Origin: Kineococcus endophyticus
GTDB lineage: Bacteria; Actinomycetota; Actinomycetes; Actinomycetales; Kineococcaceae
Length of the DNA: 64,000 nt
Direction of reading: 5' to 3'
Assembly: GCF_040796495.1 (NCBI RefSeq)
Contig: NZ_JBFNQN010000006.1
Coordinates: 1-64,000 of the forward strand
Below, piece by piece: positions 34,632-42,783 of the stretch; position 1 is the first letter of the stretch, and the number at the start of each line of letters is the position of its first letter. Both the position numbers and the translations under genes were made by a program. The notes under the pieces were generated by a model. That model ran no database searches. It was not told where the DNA came from and was given only the letters and a program-made list of their open reading frames with translations.

Positions 34632-35570
34632 GTGGAGGAGCAGTGCACCGTGCGCGCGGTGGACGGGAGTTTCGCGCAGTGGCTCGCCGCGCAGTTCCCG
34701 CACCTGGGGACCGACGAGCTGGCCGCCCACCTGCGCACCTGGCGCGATTCACGACGCGACCTCCTGCAGGCCCGCGGCGAGGTGCGGACGGACCGGGTGG
34801 TCACGTCGCTCGGCGACGCCGACGTCGGAACCCTCGTCCGGTGCGCGTACCGCCGGGCCGACCTCGACGGACTCGACCGACGCGCGGAGGCCGGCGCGGT
34901 GGCCGACCTCTGGACCAGGTACGTGGAGTTCCTCCGCGGACGGGACGCGTGGACGGGCGCGCCCGACGGTTGCGCGGCCCTGGACGCAGTGCTGCGGACC
35001 GCGACCCGGGACGGTCTGCTCGGCAGGGGTGCGCACACCGCACGGCTCAGCCTCCCCGTCGAGCTCTCGCCCCTGCGCCGGACCCGCGTCGTCCAGGACG
35101 CCGAGGAGGTCCTGCGTGGCCGTGCCGAGGGGACCCCGTGGTTGCGGGCGCAGCTGACCGCCCTGGGCCTGGTCCGCCCCGACGGGCGTCGCGGGGAGCA
35201 GTGGCCGGCCTGGGACTCCGCACGCGACGTGGACGCGGCCTTCGCCCGGCGCCGCCTCGTGGTCGCCGAGCTGACCCACCTCCTGCGGCACGACCCGGCC
35301 GCGGCCCACGCGCTCGCCCTGGCGACCTCGCACGTGCCCGCCGAGGTCGCGGCCGGCGGACGCCGTCTGCGGGACCTCGTCGCCACCGGACGCCTCGACG
35401 ACCTCGTCGCGACCGGGGTGGTCCCGGGCCGCGGCCCGTGGCGCGTCGTCCGCGGTCTGCAGCTGTCGGTGCACGTCGCCCTGACCCGGCTGGCCGACGA
35501 GGGCGCCCTCGACCTCGACGCCCTCGACGCCCGCGCTGCTGGTCCCCGCGACAGGACGCTCGCGGGGTGA
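34632..35570 (+). CDS. Hypothetical protein, 312 residues
   Basis: I recognise no family. The protein is mostly alpha-helical and rich in Arg, Asp, Leu and Ala, with no membrane segment or signal peptide. An N-terminal part (FAQWLAAQFPHLGTDELAAHLRTWRDSRRDLLQ) and a C-terminal Ala/Leu-rich helical part are joined by a Trp- and Arg-rich middle. The GTG at 34632 has AGGGGAG upstream. Coding bias (G/C in third positions) supports a real gene. It stands alone between a strong terminator and the next unknown gene. Confidence 0.65.
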   Translation: MEEQCTVRAVDGSFAQWLAAQFPHLGTDELAAHLRTWRDSRRDLLQARGEVRTDRVVTSLGDADVGTLVRCAYRRADLDGLDRRAEAGAVADLWTRYVEFLRGRDAWTGAPDGCAALDAVLRTATRDGLLGRGAHTARLSLPVELSPLRRTRVVQDAEEVLRGRAEGTPWLRAQLTALGLVRPDGRRGEQWPAWDSARDVDAAFARRRLVVAELTHLLRHDPAAAHALALATSHVPAEVAAGGRRLRDLVATGRLDDLVATGVVPGRGPWRVVRGLQLSVHVALTRLADEGALDLDALDARAAGPRDRTLAG

Positions 35571-35645
35571 ACGTTCGCGGGATGCTCACGCCGGGGGCGC
35601 CGTCGGCGGTGGAGCCGAGCGGCGCGGGGATGACAGGCTGACCCG

Positions 35646-36857
35646 GTGGACGACACCCTCGAACCCGCCTCCTACGCGCTCGGCCGGCAGGCCATGGCAG
35701 ACCTCCGCGCCCCGTTCACCACGTGGCTGGACGAGAACGTGCACGTCGACGAGGAGGTCGGACCCGAGGCCGTCGTCGAGGCGCTCACCGTCGGCGCGGG
35801 TGGCCTGCTGACCCTGCGGCCGCAGGCGCGGCTGACCCGGCTCACCCCCGAGGACGTCGACGTCCTCGTCACCCGCGTCGTCCCGGCGATGGTCGAGGAC
35901 GCCGGCACCGACGAACCGGACGAGATGGCCGAGGACCTGCAGGCCGTCTGGTGGCAACTCCTGACGTTCCTCGGGGAGACCGGCCGGTGGGAGGGGACCG
36001 CCGGCGACCTCGAGACGAACCTGACCCTCGTGGCCGGGGAACCGCCGGAGCTCTCCGAGGTGTTCGCGGCCGCCGCGGAGGACGTCGACGAGGGCGAGGA
36101 GGACGAGACGGTCCTCGCCTCGTTCCCCGTGCGGGCCGCGCAGGCCGTCCTCGCCCACGTCGGCGACGGCCTGGAGGTGCCGGACGACGCCGAGCTCGCC
36201 GGCGACGACGTCACCGCCATCCTGGCCGCCGTCGAGCACCCGGTCCCCATCACGGCCGACGCCGAGGGGGAACCGCAGGAGCTCGAGGACGTGCCGTGGC
36301 TGCGCCAGGTGGTCCTGCTCATGCTGGGCCTGGACCTGCTCGACGGGGAGGACGAGACCCTCCTCGTGCCCGGCGCCGAGGCCGACGGCTGGCTCGACCC
36401 CACCCCGGAGCCGCGCGAGCTGCGCCGTCAGCTCGTCGGGCGCTTCGTCCTCGACGACCCGGCCACCCTCGACGAGGGGTTCTCCATCGCCGAGGCCGTC
36501 CTGCCGACCGTCCTGGCCTCGGCGGTGACGGGCAAGCCCTTCGACGACGCCGCCCTGGACGCCCTCGTCGACAACGCGGCCGTGCTCGGGCCGGCGGCCG
36601 GTGTGGCCGTCGAGGAACTGCGGGAGCGGCTCTCCGACCTCGGGGCACTCGGCCTCCTGTCCGAGTCCGCCCCCTGGACCATCGCCCGCGGGTTCTGGCC
36701 GGCGATCGCCGCGGCCGTCGAGGACGAGGAGGAGGACGACCTGCTCGGCGGCCTCTTCGGTGACGGGGAACCGCACTGGCTCGAGGGGGTCATGGGGCAG
36801 CTCGGGCTCGGCGACGACCAGGTGCAGCAGATCCGGGGCCTGCTCGGCGGGCGCTGA
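35646..36857 (+). CDS. Hypothetical acidic protein, 403 residues
   Basis: No family recognised. The protein is strongly acidic, with runs such as DVDEGEEDE and EDEEEDD, cytoplasmic and mainly helical. It ends HWLEGVMGQLGLGDDQVQQIRGLLGGR. The length and absence of a signal peptide suggest a cytoplasmic structural or regulatory role. The start is GTG at 35646. It converges on the SpoIIE-type phosphatase gene with a gap of 24 bases. Confidence 0.7.
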   Translation: MDDTLEPASYALGRQAMADLRAPFTTWLDENVHVDEEVGPEAVVEALTVGAGGLLTLRPQARLTRLTPEDVDVLVTRVVPAMVEDAGTDEPDEMAEDLQAVWWQLLTFLGETGRWEGTAGDLETNLTLVAGEPPELSEVFAAAAEDVDEGEEDETVLASFPVRAAQAVLAHVGDGLEVPDDAELAGDDVTAILAAVEHPVPITADAEGEPQELEDVPWLRQVVLLMLGLDLLDGEDETLLVPGAEADGWLDPTPEPRELRRQLVGRFVLDDPATLDEGFSIAEAVLPTVLASAVTGKPFDDAALDALVDNAAVLGPAAGVAVEELRERLSDLGALGLLSESAPWTIARGFWPAIAAAVEDEEEDDLLGGLFGDGEPHWLEGVMGQLGLGDDQVQQIRGLLGGR

Positions 36858-36881
36858 CGGGACGGAGCGCGGGGCGGGTGG

Positions 36882-38987
36882 TCAGTCGGACTCGACGGCG
36901 AGGTCGGCCCACACCGTCTTGCCGGCCTGGCCGACGTCCACCCCCCACGCGTCGGCGACGGCGTCGACGATCGACAGCCCCCGCCCGCCGAGCGCGTCGG
37001 GCGGGGCGTCGCGGCCGTGGGGGGACCGGGTCGAGGAGTCCTCGACCGCGATCCGCAAGCGCCGGTCCGCCCCGTCGAAGCGCAGCGCCAGACCGGCGCC
37101 CCCGTCGGTGTGCACGAGCGCGTTCGTCACCAGTTCCGACAGCACGAGCTCGGCCTCGTCGAGCAGCTCGTCGGTCGACCAGGCCGTCAGCCGGTCGCGC
37201 AGGAACTCCCGGGCGGTCGAGACGGCCCGGATGTCCGGCGGCAACCACAGCGAGGCGTCGAGGCGCCCGACGTCGGCTCCCGCGAACGTCGCCACGAGGA
37301 GCGCGGCGTCGTCGGTGAGCTCGTGCGGGATGGCCGCCATGACCGTCGTCGCCAGCTCGTCGGCGGTCGTGGCCCGGCCCGCCACCGTGCGCAACGTGTC
37401 GTGCAGCGCCCGCTCACCCTCGTCGGACCCCTCGCCCAGCACCTCCACGACCCCGTCGGTGTGCAGGACGAGGACGCTGCGGCCGAGCAGGCGGTAGCGG
37501 GTGGCGGGGTAGACGGCGCCGTGGTCGACGCCCAGCGGCGGCCCGGGGTCGACGGCGAGTTCCCGGAACCCCGCGTCGTCGACGACGAGCGGGGCGTTGT
37601 GCCCGGCCGAGGCCACCGTGAGCACCCCGGTCGCGGTGTCGAGCCGGACGAGGCAGCACGTCGCGAACCGGCCGGCGTCGAGGTCGACGAGCAGCCGGTT
37701 GGTCCGTTCCAGGGCCGCGGACGGGTCGTGCCCCTCGCTGACGTACGCCCGGACCGCGGTGCGCACCTGGCCCATCAGCCCGGCTGCGCGGGTGCTGTGC
37801 CCCTGCACGTCGCCGATGATCAGCGCCACGTCGGAGCCGTCCGACCCGTCGCCGACGGCGTCGTACCAGTCGCCCCCGATCTCCGACCCGGCCAGCGCGG
37901 GGGCGTACCGGGTGGCGACGTCCAACCCCGCGCGGTGCGGCAACCGCTGCGGCAGCAGGCCCCGCTGCAGGTCGCGGGCCAGCCGGCCCAGCGCCTCGTG
38001 GGAGCGGGACAGCGCGGCGCGGGAGGACCGTTCGGCGTCCAGCAGCTGCGCGCGTTCGAGGGCGACGGCGAGCTGGGCGGCGACGGCTGCGAAGAGGTCG
38101 AGGTCGGTGTGCTCCAGCGGGGAGCGTTCGGCCCAGTTCACGGTGAGGGTGCCGAGGACGAGCTCGTCGCGGCCCGCGAGCGGCACGACGAGGGCGACGC
38201 CGATCCGCTCGGGGTCCAGACCGGCGAGGTCGCGGTACCGGGGGATCTCGGCGCTCGTGAGGACGACCGGGCGTCCGGTGCGCACGGCCTCGCTCATGGG
38301 GGTGTCCGCCGCGCGGTCGACCCGCTGCAGCCGCGTGCGGACGGGTTCCGGCAGCGGGGGGTGCGCCTGACCCACGAGCTCGTCGCCGTCGACGACGTAG
38401 AGGGACGACGACAGGCAGTCCAGCACCTCCACGACGGCCGGCGGGATGCGCTCGGTGATCTCCGCGGTCGTGGCGCTCGTCTGCAGCAGACCCGTGACGC
38501 GTTCCAGCAGTGCGCCTCTCGACGCCCTCCCGGCCGCTGTGCGTTCGGACACCGTCAGCAGGGCGGACTGCACGGCCAGTCCCAGGCTCAGCCCGAGGAC
38601 GCCCGCGGCCTCCTCCTCGTCGGCCGAGAAGGCCGTGGCGCGTGTGAGGACGAGGGTGCCCGGCGTCCCGTCACCCAGCGGGACCACGAGCGCGTGCGGG
38701 GCGGGGGAGGCCAGGCCGGGGACGTCGAGGTCGCGCTCGGCGAGGGCCCCTCCGGCCCGGGCGGCGAGCCGAGGGGGCACGTCGACGTCGAGGAAACCCT
38801 CCCCGTCGACGAGGTACAGCCGGCCGCGCGGCAGGTGCGCGGGATCGCCCTGCACGCAGACGACGCTGTGGTCGGCGCCGACGGCCGCGCGGGCGGCCCG
38901 GCCGGCCGAGCGCAGCAGCGCGGGGACGTCCCCGGCCACGTCGGGGCGCGTGACGGCCCGGAGGTGGCGGTGGAGGCCGTCGAGCAC
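36882..38987 (-). CDS. GAF-SpoIIE phosphatase-HATPase fusion regulator
   Basis: A 701-residue signalling protein. It has GAF-like sensor regions at about 1-150 and 165-325, a coiled linker, a SpoIIE-type PP2C phosphatase (EIGGDWYDAV near 370, LIIGDVQGHS, SAGHNAPLV, LHTDGVVE) and a C-terminal HATPase_c domain (about 565-700: ELVLSELVTNALVHTDGG, GGRGLSIVDAVADAWGV). It therefore combines an anti-sigma-factor-antagonist phosphatase and an anti-sigma kinase-like domain in one chain, typical of actinobacterial partner-switching control. The start is GTG at 38987. A split version of the same module lies at 56702-58926. Confidence 0.9.
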   Translation of the reverse strand: MLDGLHRHLRAVTRPDVAGDVPALLRSAGRAARAAVGADHSVVCVQGDPAHLPRGRLYLVDGEGFLDVDVPPRLAARAGGALAERDLDVPGLASPAPHALVVPLGDGTPGTLVLTRATAFSADEEEAAGVLGLSLGLAVQSALLTVSERTAAGRASRGALLERVTGLLQTSATTAEITERIPPAVVEVLDCLSSSLYVVDGDELVGQAHPPLPEPVRTRLQRVDRAADTPMSEAVRTGRPVVLTSAEIPRYRDLAGLDPERIGVALVVPLAGRDELVLGTLTVNWAERSPLEHTDLDLFAAVAAQLAVALERAQLLDAERSSRAALSRSHEALGRLARDLQRGLLPQRLPHRAGLDVATRYAPALAGSEIGGDWYDAVGDGSDGSDVALIIGDVQGHSTRAAGLMGQVRTAVRAYVSEGHDPSAALERTNRLLVDLDAGRFATCCLVRLDTATGVLTVASAGHNAPLVVDDAGFRELAVDPGPPLGVDHGAVYPATRYRLLGRSVLVLHTDGVVEVLGEGSDEGERALHDTLRTVAGRATTADELATTVMAAIPHELTDDAALLVATFAGADVGRLDASLWLPPDIRAVSTAREFLRDRLTAWSTDELLDEAELVLSELVTNALVHTDGGAGLALRFDGADRRLRIAVEDSSTRSPHGRDAPPDALGGRGLSIVDAVADAWGVDVGQAGKTVWADLAVESD

Positions 38988-39023
38988 CCTCGCACCGTAA
39001 CCGGATCGGCTGTGCGCTTCCCG

Positions 39024-39923
39024 TCAGCCGCTGGGCGACAACCCCGAGGGACCGCTGGCCAGGACGGCGCCGGCCAGGGCGCGTGAGGCGGGCCGGTCGC
39101 GCGTCTTGGGGTTCGTCAGCAGGACGAGGTCGATCTGCCCCAGCTCGGGCAGCTTGTGCTGCGCGCCGAGGGCGACGAGCTGCGGGGGGACGAGCGAGCT
39201 CGCCAGGCAGGAGATGCCGATCCCCGCGGCCACCGCAGCGATGAGGCCGTTGACGCCGCGGCACACGCACGCCGAGCGGTACCCGATGCCGACGCGGTCG
39301 AGCGCCTGGTGCATGGCCGTCCCGCTGAGCGAGGGGGAGGGGTAGACGGCCAGCGGCACCGGTTGCGTGAGGTCCAGGCGCGTCGAGGGGTTGCCCACCC
39401 ACACCAGGCGTTCGCGCTTGACGAGCTTGCCCTCCCCGGACCCCCGGGGGCGCTTGCCGATGAAGATGTCGAGGCGGTCGTTCTCCAGCCGCCGGTGCAG
39501 CGTCCCGGACTGGTCGACCGTCAGCTCGAGGTCCACGCGGGGGTTCTCGGACCGGAAGTCGCGCAGGATCTGCGGCAGGCGCGTGAGGGCCAGGTCGTCG
39601 GACATGCCGATGCGCAACCGGCCGACGGGCCGGGCCCCGGTGAAGTACGCCGCGGCCTGCTCGTGGGCGGCCAGGATCGACCGCGCGAAACCGATCATGG
39701 CCTCGCCGTCCGGTGTCAGCGTCACCGAGTGCGTGTCGCGGTGGATCAGCTGGCGGCCCACGGAGTCCTCGAGCTTGCGGACGTGCTGGCTCACCGTGGA
39801 CTGCCGGACGCCGAGCCGGGCGGCGGCCTGGGTGAACGAGTGCGTCTGCGCCACAGCGAGGAACGTCCGCAGCTGCACGGGTTCGAAGGTTCCCGTCGGC
39901 CCCTGTCCGGCGCTCACGCCCAC
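39024..39923 (-). CDS. LysR-family transcriptional regulator
   Basis: A 299-residue LysR protein. Its N-terminal winged helix, VQLRTFLAVAQTHSFTQAAARLGVRQSTVSQHVRKLEDSVGRQLIHR, is followed by a periplasmic-binding-like effector domain from about residue 100. It is divergent from the MFS transporter gene, and a perfect 8+3+8 inverted repeat lies 15 bases upstream of its start. LysR regulators usually repress themselves and activate the divergent gene, so control of the transporter is likely. Confidence 0.93.
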   Translation of the reverse strand: MGVSAGQGPTGTFEPVQLRTFLAVAQTHSFTQAAARLGVRQSTVSQHVRKLEDSVGRQLIHRDTHSVTLTPDGEAMIGFARSILAAHEQAAAYFTGARPVGRLRIGMSDDLALTRLPQILRDFRSENPRVDLELTVDQSGTLHRRLENDRLDIFIGKRPRGSGEGKLVKRERLVWVGNPSTRLDLTQPVPLAVYPSPSLSGTAMHQALDRVGIGYRSACVCRGVNGLIAAVAAGIGISCLASSLVPPQLVALGAQHKLPELGQIDLVLLTNPKTRDRPASRALAGAVLASGPSGLSPSG

Positions 39924-39938
39924 CGCCCCGTCGCGCGC

Positions 39939-39957
39939 TCATCACGACCCGTGATGA
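39939..39957. promoter_or_regulatory. LysR-type operator palindrome
   Basis: TCATCACG (39939-39946) and CGTGATGA (39950-39957) are perfect inverted copies separated by three bases. They contain the T-N11-A arrangement recognised by LysR proteins. The site sits between the divergent lysR and MFS genes, next to the lysR start. Confidence 0.7.
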
Positions 39958-40099
39958 CTGATAAGCCTTCAACTGCGGTGCAGCCTACCCCTCGCGTCGC
40001 CGATGATGGTCACGCAGCGTCAGTGGCCCGGGAGCACCAGTCGGGCCGCCGCCCGAGGTCAGGTCAGCACCCGAAGGACAGCACGAGAGGCACCCGTTC

Positions 40100-41401
40100 G
40101 TGACACCGGCAGCCGCCGAAGCCAGCACCGAGTCGACCCCCGCCAGCCCCGAGAGCCCCCGCCGCACCGGCAGCACGTTCGCCGCCCTGCGCGTCCGCAA
40201 CTTCCGCATCTACGCCACCGGTCAGGCCTTCGCGAACACCGGTGTCTGGGTGCAGAACATCGCCCTCGACTGGCTGACCCTCGAACTCACCGGCTCCCCG
40301 GCGGCCGTCGGCATCGCGATGGCGCTGCAGTTCCTGCCGATCCTGCTGTTCGGCATGCACGGCGGTATGATCGCCGACCGCTACCCCAAGCGGACCATCC
40401 TGCTGATCACGCAGTTGTGCAGCGCCTCCGTCGCCACGACGCTCGCCGTCCTCACGATCTCCGGCCACATCACGGTCGGCGCGATCTACGCGATGGCCCT
40501 CGTCGGCGGTTTCGTCGTCGCCCTCGACAACCCCACCCGGCAGTCCTTCGTCGGCGAGGTCGTCCCCGCGCAGTACGTCCGCAACGCGATCGCCCTCAAC
40601 GCGGCCGTGTTCCAGACGACGCGCCTCGTCGGCCCCGCCGTCTCGAGCATCCTCATCGGGACGGTCGGCTCCGGGTGGGCGTTCGCCGTGAACGCGCTGC
40701 TGTACGTCGGGCCCACCATCACCCTCGCCTCGATGCGGACGGCGGAACTGCACCGCACCACGCCGCTGCCGCGCGAGAAGGGCCAGTTGCGTTCGGCCCT
40801 GCGCTACGTCCGCGACCGGCCGCACGTCGGCTGGACCATCGCCCTCGTCGGCGTCTTCGGCACCTTCGGGCTGAACTTCCCCGTCGTGCTCACCGCGATG
40901 GCGTCCGAGACCTTCCACGCCGGCGCCGGCATGTACGGGACGTTCAACATCGTCATCGCGGTGGGGTCGATCGCGGGGGCCCTCATCGCCGGCGGCCGCA
41001 GCCACTCCCGGCTGAGGCTCATCCTCCTGCTCGGCGCGGCCTTCGGTGCGGCGCAGACCCTCGCCGCCTTCGCACCGAACCTCGAGACGTTCACCGTCGT
41101 CCTCGTCCTCATGGGCGTGACGAACCTCGCGTTCCAGGCGATCGCGAACAGCTCCGTCCAGCTCTGGGTCGACCCGGAGTACCGCGGCCGCGTCATGGGG
41201 CTCTACGTGCTGGTGTTCATGGGCGGCACGCCCATCGGCGGCCCGATCATCGGCTGGATCACCGAGCACGTCGGCGTCCGCGCCGGGATGGCGGTGTGCG
41301 GGATCGTGCCGCTCGTCGCGGCCGTGGCCCTCGCCGCGGTCCTCGCGGCACAACCGGCCCTGGCGCGACGACGCCAGGGCGCGGCGGTGCTCGCGGGCTG
41401 A
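40100..41401 (+). CDS. MFS transporter (EntS-like)
   Basis: A 433-residue transporter with about 12 membrane segments, preceded by a 30-residue polar N terminus. The block RVRNFRIYATGQAFANTGVWVQNIALDWL and the loop GMIADRYPKRTILL match the EntS/MFS_3 group of exporters. The start is GTG at 40100 with GAGAGG upstream. The gene ends 3 bases before the ThrRS-like gene in tail-to-tail orientation, with a palindrome spanning both stops. Export of a small molecule is likely; its identity is not visible. Confidence 0.88.
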   Translation: MTPAAAEASTESTPASPESPRRTGSTFAALRVRNFRIYATGQAFANTGVWVQNIALDWLTLELTGSPAAVGIAMALQFLPILLFGMHGGMIADRYPKRTILLITQLCSASVATTLAVLTISGHITVGAIYAMALVGGFVVALDNPTRQSFVGEVVPAQYVRNAIALNAAVFQTTRLVGPAVSSILIGTVGSGWAFAVNALLYVGPTITLASMRTAELHRTTPLPREKGQLRSALRYVRDRPHVGWTIALVGVFGTFGLNFPVVLTAMASETFHAGAGMYGTFNIVIAVGSIAGALIAGGRSHSRLRLILLLGAAFGAAQTLAAFAPNLETFTVVLVLMGVTNLAFQAIANSSVQLWVDPEYRGRVMGLYVLVFMGGTPIGGPIIGWITEHVGVRAGMAVCGIVPLVAAVALAAVLAAQPALARRRQGAAVLAG

Positions 41402-41412
41402 CGTCAGCCCGC
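41393..41412. terminator. Bidirectional terminator over two stop codons
   Basis: GCGGGCTG (41393-41400) and CAGCCCGC (41405-41412) pair perfectly around ACGT. Both the MFS stop (41399-41401) and the ThrRS-like stop (41404-41406) fall inside the palindrome, so one sequence serves both genes. Confidence 0.7.
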
Positions 41413-42639
41413 CCGGCGGCCGACCGCCTCCCGGGCCGCGAGGTCGGCGCGGAGGCGGTCGACGGCCTCGGCCACCCGGACCCGCCGGCCGCGGGTCCCG
41501 CGTTCGGCGAGGTCGACCTCGTCCGCGGCGACCTCGGCGTCCCCCACCACGGCGACCCACGGCACGCGCTCCTCGCGGGCGGCCCGCACCCGCCGTGGCA
41601 ACGACCCGTCGTGGTCGACCTCCACGCGGAGGCCGGGGAACCGCTGCGCGAGCCGCTCCGCGTGCTCGCCGTGCCGGTCCCCGCTGACGGGCAGCACGCG
41701 CAGCTGCACCGGGGACAACCAGGTCGGCAGCCAGCCGCCGTCCACCTCCAGGAGCATCGCCACCAGTCGTTCCGCCGACCCCAGCAGGCCGCGGTGGACC
41801 ACGACCGGCCGGTGGCGCTCGCCGTCGCGGCCCACGTACTCGAGCCCGAACCGTTCCGGCTGCACGTGGTCCACCTGGACGGTGGAGACGGTCTCCTCAC
41901 GGCCCGCGGCGTCGGTCACCTGGACGTCGACCTTCGGGCCGTAGAACGCGGCCTCGCCCGGTGCCTCGTCGAACGGGCGGTCGCCCAGGGCGTCCCGCAG
42001 CGACGACTCCGCCCGGCGCCAGGCGTCGTCGTCGCCGAGGTGCCCCTCTCCCGGACCCCGCAGCGAGAGCCGGAACCGGCTCACCGGCAGGCCCAGCAGC
42101 GCGTACGCCTGTTCGACGGTCTCGAGGGCCAGGCGCACCTCGTCGACGACCTGGTCCGGGCGGCAGAACGCGTGCGCGTCGTCGAGGCTGATCTGCCGCA
42201 CGCGGCGCAGCCCGGTGAGGACGCCGGACAGTTCGCTGCGGAACATGGCGCCGAGTTCGGCGTAGCGGACGGGCAGGTCCCGGTAGCTGTGCGGCCGGGC
42301 GGCGAACACCTGGGTGTGGTGCGGGCAGTTCGCCGGGCGGAGAACGTACTCCTCGTCCCCGACGCGCACGGGCGGGAACATGTCGGCGGAGAACTTCTGC
42401 CAGTGACCGGACCGCTCGAACAGGGCGCGCTTGCCGAGGACGGGGGTGTTGACCCGTCGACAACCGGTCGCCAGCGAGAGGTCGACGGCCAGGCGTTCGA
42501 GTTCACCGCGGACGACGCCACCTGCCGGCAGCCACAGCGGCAGGCCGGGGCCGACGAGGGGTGAGGTGTCGAACAGGCCGAGGTGGCGGCCGACGGACGA
42601 GTGGTCCGCAGGTGCGGGGTGGTTCGCGGGGTCGTTCAC
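41404..42639 (-). CDS. Short threonyl-tRNA synthetase paralogue (catalytic plus anticodon domains only)
   Basis: A 411-residue class II synthetase. All three zinc ligands of ThrRS are in place: Cys in LRPANCPHH, His in DDAHAFCRP and His in VVHRGLLGSAERL. The motif 2 arginine region VRYAELGAMFRSE is present, and a C-terminal anticodon-binding domain spans about 300-400. The N-terminal TGS and editing domains of normal bacterial ThrRS (about 640 residues) are absent, so the enzyme cannot clear mischarged Ser-tRNA itself. It is likely a second copy; the housekeeping thrS would be elsewhere. The start is GTG at 42639 with GGGAGG upstream, partly buried in a hairpin. A leader peptide with Thr codons and a terminator precede it. 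Confidence 0.88.
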   Translation of the reverse strand: MNDPANHPAPADHSSVGRHLGLFDTSPLVGPGLPLWLPAGGVVRGELERLAVDLSLATGCRRVNTPVLGKRALFERSGHWQKFSADMFPPVRVGDEEYVLRPANCPHHTQVFAARPHSYRDLPVRYAELGAMFRSELSGVLTGLRRVRQISLDDAHAFCRPDQVVDEVRLALETVEQAYALLGLPVSRFRLSLRGPGEGHLGDDDAWRRAESSLRDALGDRPFDEAPGEAAFYGPKVDVQVTDAAGREETVSTVQVDHVQPERFGLEYVGRDGERHRPVVVHRGLLGSAERLVAMLLEVDGGWLPTWLSPVQLRVLPVSGDRHGEHAERLAQRFPGLRVEVDHDGSLPRRVRAAREERVPWVAVVGDAEVAADEVDLAERGTRGRRVRVAEAVDRLRADLAAREAVGRRAG

Positions 42640-42647
42640 AGGGTTCC

Positions 42648-42673
42648 TCCCGGGTTCGTGGGGGTCCCCGGGA
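42648..42673 (-). promoter_or_regulatory. Hairpin sequestering the ThrRS ribosome-binding site
   Basis: On the reverse strand TCCCGGG (42673-42667) pairs with CCCGGGA (42654-42648). The second arm contains part of the GGGAGG Shine-Dalgarno sequence of the ThrRS-like gene. This may add translational control to the upstream attenuator. Confidence 0.4.
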
Positions 42674-42679
42674 ACGACG

Positions 42680-42708
42680 AGAGCCCCGGGGGTGACCCCC
42701 GGGGCTCT
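42680..42708 (-). terminator. Attenuator terminator upstream of the ThrRS-like gene
   Basis: A perfect 13-bp stem, AGAGCCCCGGGGG with CCCCCGGGGCTCT, is closed by a three-base loop. It begins 12 bases after the end of the Thr-rich leader peptide and ends 40 bases before the synthetase start. Its 5' arm on the reverse strand includes CCGGGGGT (42702-42695), which can alternatively pair with ACCTCCGG inside the leader (42746-42739). That is the arrangement needed for attenuation. It may also terminate the upstream hydrolase gene. Confidence 0.75.
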
Positions 42709-42720
42709 GCTGACGTCAGC

Positions 42721-42783
42721 TCAGCGCTGACGGCGACGCCGGAGGTGGACCGGCGTCGTCGTGCAGGACGGGCTGCTGTTCAC
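42721..42783 (-). CDS. Threonine leader peptide of the ThrRS-like gene (candidate)
   Basis: A 20-codon frame starts with GTG at 42783, overlapping the stop of the upstream hydrolase (GTGA). It reads VNSSPSC, then three consecutive Thr codons (ACG ACG ACG, 42762-42754), then PVHLRRRRQR and TGA. The RNA arm GACGCCGG (42757-42750), overlapping the Thr codons, pairs with CCGGCGTC (42742-42735). A ribosome stalled for lack of Thr-tRNA would free ACCTCCGG to pair with the terminator's first arm and allow readthrough into the synthetase gene. Geometry and content fit amino-acid attenuation as known for trp, leu and ilv leaders; function here is inferred. The ribosome-binding site is weak, so translation may depend on coupling. 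Confidence 0.55.
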   Translation of the reverse strand: MNSSPSCTTTPVHLRRRRQR

